From positions 5,240,942 through 5,304,941 of the forward strand of contig OY979731.1 in NCBI GenBank assembly GCA_963855995.1: DNA of 64,000 nucleotides, in the 5' to 3' direction. Shown piece by piece: positions 10,901-25,700 of this stretch (within the stretch, counting starts at the first letter, position 1; the number at the start of each line of letters is the position of its first letter). Made by a program: the position numbers and the translations under genes. Source of the stretch: Muricea muricata (taxonomy: Eukaryota > Cnidaria > Anthozoa > Malacalcyonacea > Plexauridae). A model generated the notes under the pieces. That model did no database searches, had not been told where the DNA came from, and saw nothing but the letters and a program-made list of their open reading frames with translations.

Positions 10901-12392
10901 GAAGCGATTTGAGCGTAAAAAAATGCTCAAATCACCAACTAAAAATTGCCGTCTTAAAACGACCATGGCGACGTTTTAGAGCTTAAAATGGTGTTTTTAG
11001 TGCTAGAGTGAACGAGTTGAGTGCAATGATGTACTGCAATCACGAACCTAAAAGAGACTTTCTAAATGGAATTTGCAGAACTTAGCAAGTCGGGAATCAT
11101 GTTTTCGGCGCTCAAACCATCGGGATGAGCGAAATAACATGTTGAAATGAGAAACCTATAACTTGCTTGTAAACTTAAAAGAAACGATCTTAGAACCATC
11201 AAAATCGCGTTTTAAGCCTTCTAGAAGCGATTTGAGCGTGAAAACATGCTCAAATCACTAACTAAAAATTGCCGTCTTAAATCGATCACATCGACGTTTT
11301 ACAGCTTAAAATGCTGTTTTCAGTGCTAAAGTGAACGAGTTGAGCGCAATGATGTACTGCAATGACGGATCTTAAAAAAGACCTTCTAATTTGATATTGC
11401 AGAACTTAGCAAGTCGGGAATCATGTTTTCGGCGCTTAAACCATCGAGATGACCGAAACAACATGTTGAAATGTGAAACCTATAACTTGCTTGTAAACTG
11501 AAAAGAAACGACCTTAGAACCATCAAAATCGCGTTTTAAGCCTTCTAGAAGCAATTTGAGCGTGAAAACATGCTCAAATCACTAACTAAAAATTGCCGTC
11601 TTAAATCGATCACGGCGACGTTTTACAGCTTAAAATGCGGTTTTCAGTGCTAAACTGAACGAGTTGAGCGCAATGATGTACTGCAATCACGGATCTAAAA
11701 GAGACCTTCTAAATGGATATTGCAGAACTTAGCAAGTCGAGAATCATGTTTACGGCGGTCAAACCATCGAGATGACCGAAACAACATGTTGAAATGTGAA
11801 ACCTATAACTTGCTTGTAAACTCAAAAGAAACGACCTTAGAACCATCAAAATTGCGTTTTAAGCGTGCTAAAAGCGATTTGAGCCTAAAAACAAGCTCAA
11901 ATCACCAACAAAAAATTGCCGTCTTAAATCGATCACGGCGACGTTTTAAAGCTTAAAATAATGTTTTCAGTGCTAAAGTGAACGAGTTTAGCGCAATGAT
12001 GTACTGCAATCACCGACCTAAAAGAGACCTTCTAAATGGAAATTGCAGAACTTAGCAAGTCGGCAATCATGTTTTCGGCACTCAAACCATCGAGATGAAT
12101 GAAACAACATGTTGAAATGAGAAACCTAGAACTTGCTTGTAAACTGAAAAGAAACGATCTTAGAAGCATCAAAATCGCGTTTTAAGCGTTCTAAAAGCGA
12201 TTTGAGAGTAAAAACATACTCAAATCACCACCTAAAATTTGCCGTCTTAAATCGATCACGGCGACGTTTTAAAGCTTAAAATAATGTTTTCAGTGCTAAA
12301 GTGAACGAGTTTAGCGCAATGATGTACTGCAATCACGGACCTAAAAGAGACCTTCTAAATGGAATTTGCAGAACTTAGCAAGTCGGGAATCA
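7965..12392 (+). repeat. Long segment, copy 1 (duplicated at 26053-30480)
   Basis: This 4.43-kb stretch recurs 18,088 bp downstream, exactly 56 monomers. The few differences include GATCT versus GATGT at 8461, CTAGAACTT versus CTATAACTT near 9543 and AAATTACCG versus AAATTGCCG near 9653. The right end is sharp: ATCAAGTTTT here against ATCATCTTTT in the other copy. It contains an 8-monomer internal repeat (8656 onward resembles 11240 onward). Confidence 0.85.
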
Positions 12393-13565
12393 AGTTTTCG
12401 GCGCTCAAACCATCGAGATGACCGAAATAACATGTTGAAATGTGAAACCTATAACTTGCTTGTAAACTGAAAAGAAACGACCTTAGAACCATCAAAATCG
12501 CGTTTTAAGCGTTCTAGAAGCGATTTGAGCGTGAAAACATGCTCAAATCACCAACTAAAAATTGCCGTCTTAAATCGACCACGGCGACGTTTTAGGGCTT
12601 AAAATGGTGTTTTTAGTGCTAGAGTGAACGAGTTGAGCACAATCATGTACTGTAATCACGGACCTAAAAAAGACTTTCTAAATGGAATTTGCAGAACTTA
12701 GCAAGTCGGGAATCATGTTTTAGGCGCTCAAACCATCGAGATGACCGAAACAACATGTTGAAATGAGAAACCTATAACTTGCTTGTAAACTGAAAAGAAA
12801 CGATCTTAGAACCATCAAAATCTTGTTTTAAGCGTTCTAGAAGCGATTTTAGCGTGAAAACATGCTCAAATCACTAACTAAAAATTGCCGTCTTAAATCG
12901 ATCACGGCGACATTTTACAGCTTAAAATGCTGTTTTCAGTGCTAAAGTGAACGAGTTGAGCGCAATGATGTACTGCAACCACGGATCTAAAAGAGACCTT
13001 CTAAATGGAAATTGCAGAACTTAGCAAGTCGGCAATCATGTTTACGGCGCTCAAACCATCGAATTGAGCGAAATAACATGTTGAAATGAGAGACCCATAA
13101 CTTGCTTGTAAACTGAAAAGAAACGATCTTAGAACCATCAAAATCGCGTTTTAAGCGTTCTAGAAGTGATTTGAGCGTGAAAACATGCTCAAATCAGCAA
13201 CTAAAAATTGCCGTCTTAAATCGATCACGGCGACGTTTTACAGATTAAAATGCTTTTTTCAGTGCTAAAGTGAACGAGTTGAGCGCAATGATGTACTGCA
13301 ACCACGGATCTAAAAGAGACCTTCTAAATGGAAATTGCAGAACTTAGCAAGTCGGCAATCATGTTTACGCCGCTCAAACCATCGAATTGAGCGAAATAAC
13401 ATGTTGAAATGAGAGACCCATAACTTGCTTGTAAACTGAAAAGAAACGATCTTAGAACCATCAAAATCGCGTGTTAAGCGTTCTGGAAGAGATTTTAGCG
13501 TGAAAACATACTCAAATTACCACCTAAAAGTTGCCGTCTTAAATCGATCACGGCGACGTTTTAAA
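12393..13565 (+). repeat. Mosaic tract linking two duplicated segments
   Basis: From 12632 to about 13240 this follows 4881-5489 at a spacing of 7751 bp (24 monomers), including the rare AGCACAATCATGTACTG and GTTTTAGGCGC variants. Around 13237 it carries ACAGATT, a variant otherwise seen at position 1. It is a patchwork of pieces present elsewhere in the window. Confidence 0.65.
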
Positions 13566-14914
13566 GCTTAAAATGCTGTTTTCAGTGCTAAAGTGAACGA
13601 GTTGAGCGAAATGATGTACTGCCATCACGGACCTAAAAGAGACCTTCTAAATGGAATTTGCAGAACTTAGCAAGTCAAGAATCATGTTTTCGGCGCTCAA
13701 ACCATCGAGATGAGCGAAATAACATGTTGAAATGAGAAACCTATAACTTGCTTGTAAACTGAAAAGAAACGATCTTAGAACCATCAAAATCGCGTTTTAA
13801 GCGTTCTAGAAGTGATTTGAGCGTGAAAACATGCTCAAATCAGCAACTAAAAATTGCCGTCTTAAATCGATCACGGCGACGTTTTACAGCTTAAAATGCT
13901 TTTTTCAGTGCTAAAGTGAACGAGTTGAGCGCAATGATGTACTGCAACCACGGATCTAAAAGAGACCTTCTAAATGGAAATTGCAGAACTTAGCAAGTCG
14001 GCAATCATGTTTACGGCGCTCAAACCATCGAATTGAGCGAAATAACATGTTGAAATGAGAGACCCATAACTTGCTTGTAAACTGAAAAGAAACGATCTTA
14101 GAACCATCAAAATCGCGTTTTAAGCGTTCTGGAAGCGATTTGAGAGTAAAAACATACTCAAATCACCACCTAAAAATTGCCGTCTTAAATCGATCACGGC
14201 GACGTTTTAAAGCTTAAATAATGTTTTCAGTGCTAAAGTGAACGAGTTGAGCGCAATGATGTACTGCAATCACGGACCTAAAGAGACATTCTAAATGGAA
14301 TTTGCACAACTTAGCAAGTCGGAAATCATGTTTTCGGCGCTCAAACCATCGAGATGAGCGAAACAACATGTTGAATGAGAAACCTATAACTTGATTGTAA
14401 ACTGAAAAGAAACGATCTTAGAACCATCAAAATCGCGTTTTAAGCCTTCTAAAAGCGATTTGAGCGTAAAAACATGTTCAAATAACTAACTATAAATTGC
14501 CGTCTTAAATCGATAACGGCGACGTTTTACAGCTTAAAATGGTGTTTTCAGTGCTAAAGTGAACGAGTTGAGCGCAATGATGTACTGCAATCACGGATCT
14601 GAAAGAGGCCTTCTAAATGGATTTTGCAGAACTTAGCAAGTCGGGAATCATGATTTCGGCGCTCAAACCATCGAGATGAATGACACAACATGTTGAAATT
14701 AGAAACCTATAACTTTCTTGTAAACTGAAAAGAAACGATCTTAGAAGCATCAAAATCGCGTTTTAAGCGTTCTAGAAGCGATTTGAGCGGGAAAACATGC
14801 TCAAATCACTAACTAAAAATTGCCGTCTTAAATCGATCACATCGACGTTTTACAGCTTAAAATGCTGTTTTCAGTGCTAAAGTGAACGAGTTGAGCGCAA
14901 TGATGTACTGCAAT
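13566..14914 (+). repeat. Further copy of the four-monomer unit
   Basis: This segment matches 973-2321 at a spacing of 12,593 bp (39 monomers) with isolated differences. It ends at 14914, where AATGACGG replaces AATCACGG and the array switches to the GATCTTAAAAAAGACC subtype. It shows that the 4-mer was amplified both locally and at a distance. Confidence 0.75.
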
Positions 14915-15512
14915 GACGGATCTTAAAAAAGACCTTCTAATTTGATATTGCAGAACTTAGCAAGTCGGGAATCATGTTTTCGGCGCTCAAACCATCGAGA
15001 TAACCGAAACAACATGTTGAAATGTGAAACCTATAACTTGCTTGTAAACTGAAAAGAAACGACCTTAGAACCATCAAAATCGCGTTTTAAGCCTTCTAGA
15101 AGCGATTTGAGCGTGAAAACATGCTCAAATCGCTAACTAAAAATTGCCGTCTTAAATCGATCACGGCGACGTTTTACAGCTTAAAATGCGGTTTTCAGTG
15201 CTAAAGTGAACGAGTTGAGCGCAATGATGTACTGCAATCACGGATCTAAAAGAGACCTTCTAAATGGATATTGCAGAACTTAGCAAGTCGAGAATCATGT
15301 TTACGGCGGTCAAACCATCGAGATGACCGAAACAACATGTTGAAATGTGAAACCTATAACTTGCTTGTAAACTCAAAAGAAACGACCTTAGAACCATCAA
15401 AATCGCGTTTTAAGCGTGCTAAAAGCGATTTGAGCGTAAAAACATGCTCAAATCACCAACAAAAAATTGCCGTCTTAAATCGATCACGGCGACGTTTTAA
15501 AGCTTAAAATAA

Positions 15513-18500
15513 TGTTTTCAGTGCTAAAGTGAACGAGTTGAGCGCAATGATGTACTGCAATCACGGACCTAAAAGAGACCTTCTAAATGGAAATTGCAGA
15601 ACTTAGCAAGTCGGCAATCATGTTTTCGGCGCTCAAACCATCGAGATGAATGAAACAACATGTTGAAATGAGAAACCTATAACTTGCTTGTAAACTGAAA
15701 AGAAACGATCTTAGAAGCATCAAAATCGCGTTTTAAGCGTTCTAAAAGCGATTTGAGAGTAAAAACATACTCAAATCACCACCTAAAAATTACCGTCTTA
15801 AATCGATCACGGCGACGTTTTAAAGCTTAAAATAATGTTTTCAGTGCTAAAGAGAACGAGTTTAGCGCAATGATGTACTGCAATCACGGACCTTAAAGAG
15901 ACCTTCTAAATGGAATTTGCAGAACTTAGCAAGTCGGGAATCATGTTTTCGGCGCTAAAACCATCGAGATGAGCGAAATAACATGTTGAAATGAGAAACC
16001 TATAACTTGCTTGTAAACTGAAAAGAAACGATCTTAGAACCATCAAAATCGCGTTTTAAGCCTTCTAGAAGCGATTTGAGCGTGAAAACATGCTCAAATC
16101 ACTAACTAAAAATTGCCGTCTTAAATCGATCACGGCGACGTTTTACAGCTTAAAATGCGGTTTTCAGTGCTAAAGTGAACGAGTTGAGCGCAATGATGTA
16201 CTGCAATCACGGATCTAAAAGAGACCTTCTAAATGGATATTGCAGAACTTAGCAAGTCGAGAATCATGTTTACGGCGGTCAAACCATCGAGATGACCGAA
16301 ACAACATGTTGAAATGTGAAACCTATAACTTGCTTGTAAACTCAAAAGAAACGACCTTAGAAACATCAAAATCGCGTTTTAAGCGTGCTAAAAGCGATTT
16401 GAGCGTAAAAACATGCTCAAATCACCAACAAAAAATTGCCGTCTTAAATCGATAACGGCGACGTTTTAGAGCTTAAAATGATGTTTTCAGTGCTAAAGTG
16501 AATGAGTTGAGCGCAATGATGTACTGCAATCACGGATCTAAAAAAGACCTTCTAAATGGATATTGCAGAACTTAGCAAGTCGAGAATCATGTTTACGGCG
16601 CTCAAACCATCGAGATGACCGAAACAACAGGTTGAAATGTGAAACCTATAACTTGCTTGTAAACTCAAAAGAAACGACCTTAGAACCATCAAAATCGCGT
16701 TTTAAGCGCTCAAAAAGCGATTTGAGCGTAAAAACATGCTCAAATCACCAACTAAAAATTGCTATCTTAAATCGACCACGGCGACGTTTTAGAGCTTAAA
16801 ATGGTGTTTTTAGTGCTAGAGTGAACGAGTTGAGCACATTCATGTACTGTAATCACGGACCTAAAAGAGACCTTCTAAATGGAATTTGCAGATTTTAGAA
16901 AGTCGGGAATCATGTTTTCGGCGCTCAAACCATCGAGATGAGCGAAATAACATGTTGAAATAAGAAACCTATAACTTGCTTATAAACTCAAAAGAAAGGA
17001 TCTTCGCAGCGTAAAAATCGCGTTTTAAGCGTTCTAGAAGCCATTTGAGCGTAAAAACATGCTCAAATCACTAACTAAAAATTGCCGTCTTAAATCGATC
17101 ACGGCGACGTTTTACAGCTTAAAATGCTGTTTTCAGTGCTAAAGTGAACGAGTTGAGCGCAATGATGTACTGTAATCACGGATCTAAAAGAGACCTTCTA
17201 AATGGAAATTGAAGAACTTACCAAGTCGGGAATCATGTTTACGGCGCTCAAACCATCGAATTGAGCGAAATAACATGTTGAAATGAGAAACCTATAACTT
17301 GCTTGTAAACTGAAAAGAAACGATCTTAGAACCATCAAAATCGCGTGTTAAGCGTTCTGGAAGAGATTTTAGCGTGAAAACATACTCAAATTACCACCTA
17401 AAAATTGCCGTCTTAAATCGATCACGGCGACGTTTTAAAGCTTAAAATGCTGTTTTCAGTGCTAAAGTGAACGAGTTGAGCGCAATGATGTACTGCCATC
17501 ACGGACCTAAAAGAGACCTTCTAAATGGAATTTGCAGAACTTAGCAAGTCAAGAATCATGTTTTCGGCGCTCAAGCCATCGAGATGAGCGAAATAACATG
17601 TTGAAATGAGAAACCTATAACTTGCTTGTAAACTGAAAAGAAACGATCTTAGAACCATCAAAATCGCGTTTTAAGCGTTCTAGAAGTGATTTGAGCGTGA
17701 AAACATGCTGAAATCAGCAACTAAAAATTGCCGTCTTAAATCGATCACGGCGACGTTTTACAGCTTAAAATGCTTTTTTCAGTGCTAAAGTGAACGAGTT
17801 GAGCGCAATGATGTACTGCAACCACGGATCTAAAAGAGACCTTCTAAATGGAAATTGCAGAACTTAGCAAGTCGGCATTCATGTTTACGGCGCTCAAACC
17901 ATCGAATTGAGCGAAATAACATGTTGAAATGAGGGACCCATAACTTGCTTGTAAACTGAAAAGAAACGATCTTAGAACCATCAAAATCGCGTGTTAAGCG
18001 TTCTGGAAGAGATTTTAGCGTGAAAACATACTCAAATTACCACCTAAAAGTTTCCGTCTTAAATCGATCACGGCGACGTTTTAAAGCTTAAAATGCTGTT
18101 TTCAGTGCTAAAGTGAACGAGTTGAGCACAATCATGTACCGTAATCACGGACCTAAAAAAGACTTTCTAAATGGAATTTGCAGAACTTAGCAAGTCGGGA
18201 ATCATGTTTTAGGCGCTCAAACCATCGAGATGACCGAAACAACATGTTGAAATGAGAAACCTATAACTTGCTTGTAAACTGAAAAGAAACGATCTTAGAA
18301 CCATCAAAATCTTGTTTTAAGCGTTCTAGAAGCGATTTTAGCGTGAAAACATGCTCAAATCACTAACTAAAAATTGCCGTCTTAAATCGATCACGGCGAC
18401 GTTTTACAGCTTAAAATGCTGTTTTCAGTGCTAAAGTGAACGAGTTGAGCGCAATGATGTACTGCAACCACGGATCTAAAAGAGACCTTCTAAATGGAAA

Positions 18501-19273
18501 TTGCAGAACTTAGCAAGTCGGCAATCATGTTTACGGCGCTCAAACCATCGAATTGAGCGAAATAACATGTTGAAATGAAAGACCCATAACTTGCTTGTAA
18601 ACTGAAAAGAAACGATCTTAGAACCATCAAAATCGCGTTTTAAGCGTTCTAGAAGTGATTTGAGCGTGAAAACATGCTCAAATCAGCAACTAAAAATTGC
18701 CGTCTTAAATCGATCACGGCGACGTTTTACAGCTTAAAATGCTTTTTTCAGTGCTAAAGTGAACGAGTTGAGCGCAATGATGTACTGCAACCACGGATCT
18801 GAAAGAGGCCTTCTAAATGGATATTGCAGAACTTAGCAAGTCGAGAATCATGTTTACGGCGCTCAAACCATCGAGATGACCGAAACAACATGTTGAAATG
18901 TGAAACCTATAACTTGCTTGTAAACTCAAAAGAAACGACCTTAGAACCATCAAAATCGCGTTTTAAGCGCTCAAAAAGCGATTTGAGCGTAAAAACATGC
19001 TCAAATCACCAACTAAAAATTGCTATCTTAAATCGACCACGGCGACGTTTTAGAGCTTAAAATGGTGTTTTTAGTGCTAGAGTGAACGAGTTGAGCACAT
19101 TCATGTACTGTAATCGCGGACCTAAAAGAGACCTTCTAAATGGAATTTGCAGATTTTAGAAAGTCGGGAATCATGTTTTCGGCGCTCAAACCATCGAGAT
19201 GAGCGAAATAACATGTTGAAATAAGAAACCTATAACTTGCTTATAAACTCAAAAGAAAGGATCTTAGCACCAT
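15513..19273 (+). repeat. Long segment, copy 2 (of 2273-6033)
   Basis: It is the second copy of the 3.76-kb segment, 41 monomers downstream of the first. It ends inside a monomer at 19273 and from 19274 follows a different source (7970 onward). The monomer around 19150-19480 is therefore a chimera. Confidence 0.85.
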
Positions 19274-22200
19274 CAAAATCGCGTTTTAAGCCTTCTAAAA
19301 GCGACTTGAGCGTAAAAACATGTTCAAATAACTAACTATAAATTGCTGTCTTAAATCGATAACGGCGACGTTTTACAGCTTAAAATGGTGTTTTCAGTGC
19401 TAAAGTGAACGAGTTGAGCGCAATGATGTACTGCAATCACAGATCTGAAAGAGGCCTTCTAAATGGATATTGCAGAACTTAGCAAGTCGAGAATCATGTT
19501 TACGGCGGTCAAACCATCGAGATGACCGAAACAACATGTTGAAATGTGAAACCTATAACTTGCTTGTAAACTCAAAAGAAACGACCTTAGAAACATCAAA
19601 ATCGCGTTTTAAGCGTGCTAAAAGCGATTTGAGCGTAAAAACATGCTCAAATCACCAACAAAAAATTGCCGTCTTAAATCGATAACGGCGACGTTTTAGA
19701 GCTTAAAATGATGTTTTCAGTGCTAAAGTGAATGAGTTGAGCGCAATGATGTACTGCAATCACGGATCTAAAAAAGACCTTCTAAATGGATATTGCAGAA
19801 CTTAGCAAGTCGAGAATCATGTTTACGGCGCTCAAACCATCGAGATGACCGAAACAACAGGTTGAAATGTGAAACCTATAACTTGCTTGTAAACTCAAAA
19901 GAAACGACCTTAGAACCATCAAAATCGCGTTTTAAGCGCTCAAAAAGCGATTTGAGCGTAAAAACATGCTCAAATCACCAACTAAAAATTGCTATCTTAA
20001 ATCGACCACGGCGACGTTTTAGAGCTTAAAATGGTGTTTTTAGTGCTAGAGTGAACGAGTTGAGCACATTCATGTACTGTAATCACGGACCTAAAAGAGA
20101 CCTTCTAAATGGAATTTGCAGATTTTAGAAAGTCGGGAATCATGTTTTCGGCGCTCAAACCATCGAGATGAGCGAAATAACATGTTGAAATAAGAAACCT
20201 ATAACTTGCTTATAAACTCAAAAGAAAGGATCTTCGCAGCGTAAAAATCGCGTTTTAAGCGTTCTAGAAGCCATTTGAGCGTAAAAACATGCTCAAATCA
20301 CTAACTAAAAATTGCCGTCTTAAATCGATCACGGCGACGTTTTACAGCTTAAAATGCTGTTTTCAGTGCTAAAGTGAACGAGTTGAGCGCAATGATGTAC
20401 TGTAATCACGGATCTAAAAGAGACCTTCTAAATGGAAATTGAAGAACTTACCAAGTCGGGAATCATGTTTACGGCGCTCAAACCATCGAATTGAGCGAAA
20501 TAACATGTTGAAATGAGAAACCTATAACTTGCTTGTAAACTGAAAAGAAACGATCTTAGAACCATCAAAATCGCGTGTTAAGCGTTCTGGAAGAGATTTT
20601 AGCGTGAAAACATACTCAAATTACCACCTAAAAATTGCCGTCTTAAATCGATCACGGCGACGTTTTAAAGCTTAAAATGCTGTTTTCAGTGCTAAAGTGA
20701 ACGAGTTGAGCGCAATGATGTACTGCCATCACGGACCTAAAAGAGACCTTCTAAATGGAATTTGCAGAACTTAGCAAGTCAAGAATCATGTTTTCGGCGC
20801 TCAAGCCATCGAGATGAGCGAAATAACATGTTGAAATGAGAAACCTATAACTTGCTTGTAAACTGAAAAGAAACGATCTTAGAACCATCAAAATCGCGTT
20901 TTAAGCGTTCTAGAAGTGATTTGAGCGTGAAAACATGCTGAAATCAGCAACTAAAAATTGCCGTCTTAAATCGATCACGGCGACGTTTTACAGCTTAAAA
21001 TGCTTTTTTCAGTGCTAAAGTGAACGAGTTGAGCGCAATGATGTACTGCAACCACGGATCTAAAAGAGACCTTCTAAATGGAAATTGCAGAACTTAGCAA
21101 GTCGGCATTCATGTTTACGGCGCTCAAACCATCGAATTGAGCGAAATAACATGTTGAAATGAGGGACCCATAACTTGCTTGTAAACTGAAAAGAAACGAT
21201 CTTAGAACCATCAAAATCGCGTGTTAAGCGTTCTGGAAGAGATTTTAGCGTGAAAACATACTCAAATTACCACCTAAAAGTTTCCGTCTTAAATCGATCA
21301 CGGCGACGTTTTAAAGCTTAAAATGCTGTTTTCAGTGCTAAAGTGAACGAGTTGAGCACAATCATGTACCGTAATCACGGACCTAAAAAAGACTTTCTAA
21401 ATGGAATTTGCAGAACTTAGCAAGTCGGGAATCATGTTTTAGGCGCTCAAACCATCGAGATGACCGAAACAACATGTTGAAATGAGAAACCTATAACTTG
21501 CTTGTAAACTGAAAAGAAACGATCTTAGAACCATCAAAATCTTGTTTTAAGCGTTCTAGAAGCGATTTTAGCGTGAAAACATGCTCAAATCACTAACTAA
21601 AAATTGCCGTCTTAAATCGATCACGGCGACGTTTTACAGCTTAAAATGCTGTTTTCAGTGCTAAAGTGAACGAGTTGAGCGCAATGATGTACTGCAACCA
21701 CGGATCTAAAAGAGACCTTCTAAATGGAAATTGCAGAACTTAGCAAGTCGGCAATCATGTTTACGGCGCTCAAACCATCGAATTGAGCGAAATAACATGT
21801 TGAAATGAAAGACCCATAACTTGCTTGTAAACTGAAAAGAAACGATCTTAGAACCATCAAAATCGCGTTTTAAGCGTTCTAGAAGTGATTTGAGCGTGAA
21901 AACATGCTCAAATCAGCAACTAAAAATTGCCGTCTTAAATCGATCACGGCGACGTTTTACAGCTTAAAATGCTTTTTTCAGTGCTAAAGTGAACGAGTTG
22001 AGCGCAATGATGTACTGCAACCACGGATCTGAAAGAGGCCTTCTAAATGGATATTGCAGAACTTAGCAAGTCGAGAATCATGTTTACGGCGCTCAAACCA
22101 TCGAGATGACCGAAACAACATGTTGAAATGTGAAACCTATAACTTGCTTGTAAACTCAAAAGAAACGACCTTAGAACCATCAAAATCGCGTTTTAAGCGC

Positions 22201-22707
22201 TCAAAAAGCGATTTGAGCGTAAAAACATGCTCAAATCACCAACTAAAAATTGCTATCTTAAATCGACCACGGCGACGTTTTAGAGCTTAAAATGGTGTTT
22301 TTAGTGCTAGAGTGAACGAGTTGAGCACATTCATGTACTGTAATCGCGGACCTAAAAGAGACCTTCTAAATGGAATTTGCAGATTTTAGAAAGTCGGGAA
22401 TCATGTTTTCGGCGCTCAAACCATCGAGATGAGCGAAATAACATGTTGAAATAAGAAACCTATAACTTGCTTATAAACTCAAAAGAAAGGATCTTAGCAC
22501 CATCAAAATCGCGTTTTAAGCCTTCTAAAAGCGACTTGAGCGTAAAAACATGTTCAAATAACTAACTATAAATTGCTGTCTTAAATCGATAACGGCGACG
22601 TTTTACAGCTTAAAATGGTGTTTTCAGTGCTAAAGTGAACGAGTTGAGCGCAATGATGTACTGCAATCACAGATCTGAAAGAGGCCTTCTAAATGGATAT
22701 TGCAGAA
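16225..22707 (+). repeat. Ten-monomer higher-order repeat, two tandem copies (period 3230 bp)
   Basis: 16225-19454 and 19455-22684 are consecutive copies of a 10-monomer block, and the match continues to 22707. Reading line by line I saw no difference between them, including private variants such as ATCATGTACCG, GAAAGACCC and TCTTCGCAGCG. The left edge is A versus G at 16224/19454; the right edge is GAATTT versus GAACTT at 22708. Such identity implies a very recent duplication, or an assembly repeat error. Confidence 0.9.
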
Positions 22708-25700
22708 TTTAGCAAGTCGGGAATCATGTTTTCTGCGCTCAAACCATCGAGAAGAGCGAAACAACATGTTGAAATGAGAAACCTATAATTTGCTTATAAA
22801 CTGAAAAGAAAAAATCTTAGAACCATCAAAATCGCGTTTTAAGCGTTCTAGAAGCGATTTTAGCGTGAAAACATGCGCAAATCACTAACTAAAAATTGCC
22901 GTCTTAAATCGATCACGGCGACGTTTTACAGCTTAAAATGCTGTTTTCAGTGCTAAAGTGAACGAGTTGAGCGCAATGATGTACTGCAATCACGGATGTA
23001 AAAGACACCTTCTAAATGGAAATTGAAGAACTTACCAAGTCGGGAATCATGAATTCGGCGCTCAAACCATCGAGATGAATGACACAACATGTTGAAATGA
23101 GAAACCTATAACTTTCTTGTAAACTGAAAAGAAACGATCTTAGAAGCATCAAAATCGCGTTTTAAGCGTTCTAGAAGCGATTTGGGCGGGAAAACATGCT
23201 CAAATCACTAACTAAAAATTGCCGTCTTAAATCGATCACATCGACGTTTTACAGCTTAAAATGCTGTTTTCAGTGCTAAAGTGAACGAGTTGAGCGCAAT
23301 GATGTACTGCAATGACGGATCTTAAAAAAGACCTTCTAATTTGATATTGCAGAACTTAGCAAGTCGGGAATCATGTTTTCGGCGCTTAAACCATCGAGAT
23401 GACCGAAACAACATGTTGAAATGTGAAACCTATAACTTGCTTGTAAACTGAAAAGAAACGACCTTAGAACCATCAAAATCGCGTTTTAAGCCTTCTAGAA
23501 GCGATTTGAGCGTGAAAACATGCTCAAATCGCTAACTAAAAATTGCCGTCTTAAATCGATCACGGCGACGTTTTACAGCTTAAAATGCTGTTTTCAGTGC
23601 TAAAGTGAACGAGTTGAGCGCAATGATGTACTGCCATCACGGACCTAAAAGAGACCTTCTAAATGGAATTTGCAGAACTTAGCAAGTCAAGAATCATGTT
23701 TTCGGCGCTCAAACCATCGAGATGAGCGAAATAACATGTTGAAATAAGAAACCTATAACTTGCTTATAAACTCAAAAGAAAGGATCTTCGCAGCGTAAAA
23801 ATCGCGTTTTAAGCGTTCTAGAAGCCATTTGAGCGTAAAAACATGCTCAAATCACTAACTAAAAATTGCCGTCTTAAATCGATCACGGCGACGTTTTACA
23901 GCTTAAAATGCTGTTTTCAGTGCTAAAGTGAACGAGTTGAGCGCAATGATGTACTGTAATCACGGATCTAAAAGAGACCTTCTAAATGGAAATTGAAGAA
24001 CTTACCAAGTCGGGAATCATGTTTACGGCGCTCAAACCATCGAATTGAGCGAAATAACATGTTGAAATGAGAAACCTATAACTTGCTTGTAAACTGAAAA
24101 GAAACGATCTTAGAACCATCAAAATCGCGTGTTAAGCGTTCTGGAAGAGATTTTAGCGTGAAAACATACTCAAATTACCACCTAAAAATTGCCGTCTTAA
24201 ATCGATCACGGCGACGTTTTAAAGCTTAAAATGCTGTTTTCAGTGCTAAAGTGAACGAGTTGAGCGCAATGATGTACTGCCATCACGGACCTAAAAGAGA
24301 CCTTCTAAATGGAATTTGCAGAACTTAGCAAGTCAAGAATCATGTTTTCGGCGCTCAAGCCATCGAGATGAGCGAAATAACATGTTGAAATGAGAAACCT
24401 ATAACTTGCTTGTAAACTGAAAAGAAACGATCTTAGAACCATCAAAATCGCGTTTTAAGCGTTCTAGAAGTGATTTGAGCGTGAAAACATGCTGAAATCA
24501 GCAACTAAAAATTGCCGTCTTAAATCGATCACGGCGACGTTTTACAGCTTAAAATGCTTTTTTCAGTGCTAAAGTGAACGAGTTGAGCGCAATGATGTAC
24601 TGCAACCACGGATCTAAAAGAGACCTTCTAAATGGAAATTGCAGAACTTAGCAAGTCGGCATTCATGTTTACGGCGCTCAAACCATCGAATTGAGCGAAA
24701 TAACATGTTGAAATGAGGGACCCATAACTTGCTTGTAAACTGAAAAGAAACGATCTTAGAACCATCAAAATCGCGTGTTAAGCGTTCTGGAAGAGATTTT
24801 AGCGTGAAAACATACTCAAATTACCACCTAAAAGTTTCCGTCTTAAATCGATCACGGCGACGTTTTAAAGCTTAAAATGCTGTTTTCAGTGCTAAAGTGA
24901 ACGAGTTGAGCACAATCATGTACCGTAATCACGGACCTAAAAAAGACTTTCTAAATGGAATTTGCAGAACTTAGCAAGTCGGGAATCATGTTTTAGGCGC
25001 TCAAACCATCGAGATGACCGAAACAACATGTTGAAATGAGAAACCTATAACTTGCTTGTAAACTGAAAAGAAACGATCTTAGAACCATCAAAATCTTGTT
25101 TTAAGCGTTCTAGAAGCGATTTTAGCGTGAAAACATGCTCAAATCACTAACTAAAAATTGCCGTCTTAAATCGATCACGGCGACGTTTTACAGCTTAAAA
25201 TGCTGTTTTCAGTGCTAAAGTGAACGAGTTGAGCGCAATGATGTACTGCAACCACGGATCTAAAAGAGACCTTCTAAATGGAAATTGCAGAACTTAGCAA
25301 GTCGGCAATCATGTTTACGGCGCTCAAACCATCGAATTGAGCGAAATAACATGTTGAAATGAAAGACCCATAACTTGCTTGTAAACTGAAAAGAAACGAT
25401 CTTAGAACCATCAAAATCGCGTTTTAAGCGTTCTAGAAGTGATTTGAGCGTGAAAACATGCTCAAATCAGCAACTAAAAATTGCCGTCTTAAATCGATCA
25501 CGGCGACGTTTTACAGCTTAAAATGCTTTTTTCAGTGCTAAAGTGAACGAGTTGAGCGCAATGATGTACTGCAACCACGGATCTGAAAGAGGCCTTCTAA
25601 ATGGATATTGCAGAACTTAGCAAGTCGAGAATCATGTTTACGGCGCTCAAACCATCGAGATGACCGAAACAACATGTTGAAATGTGAAACCTATAACTTG

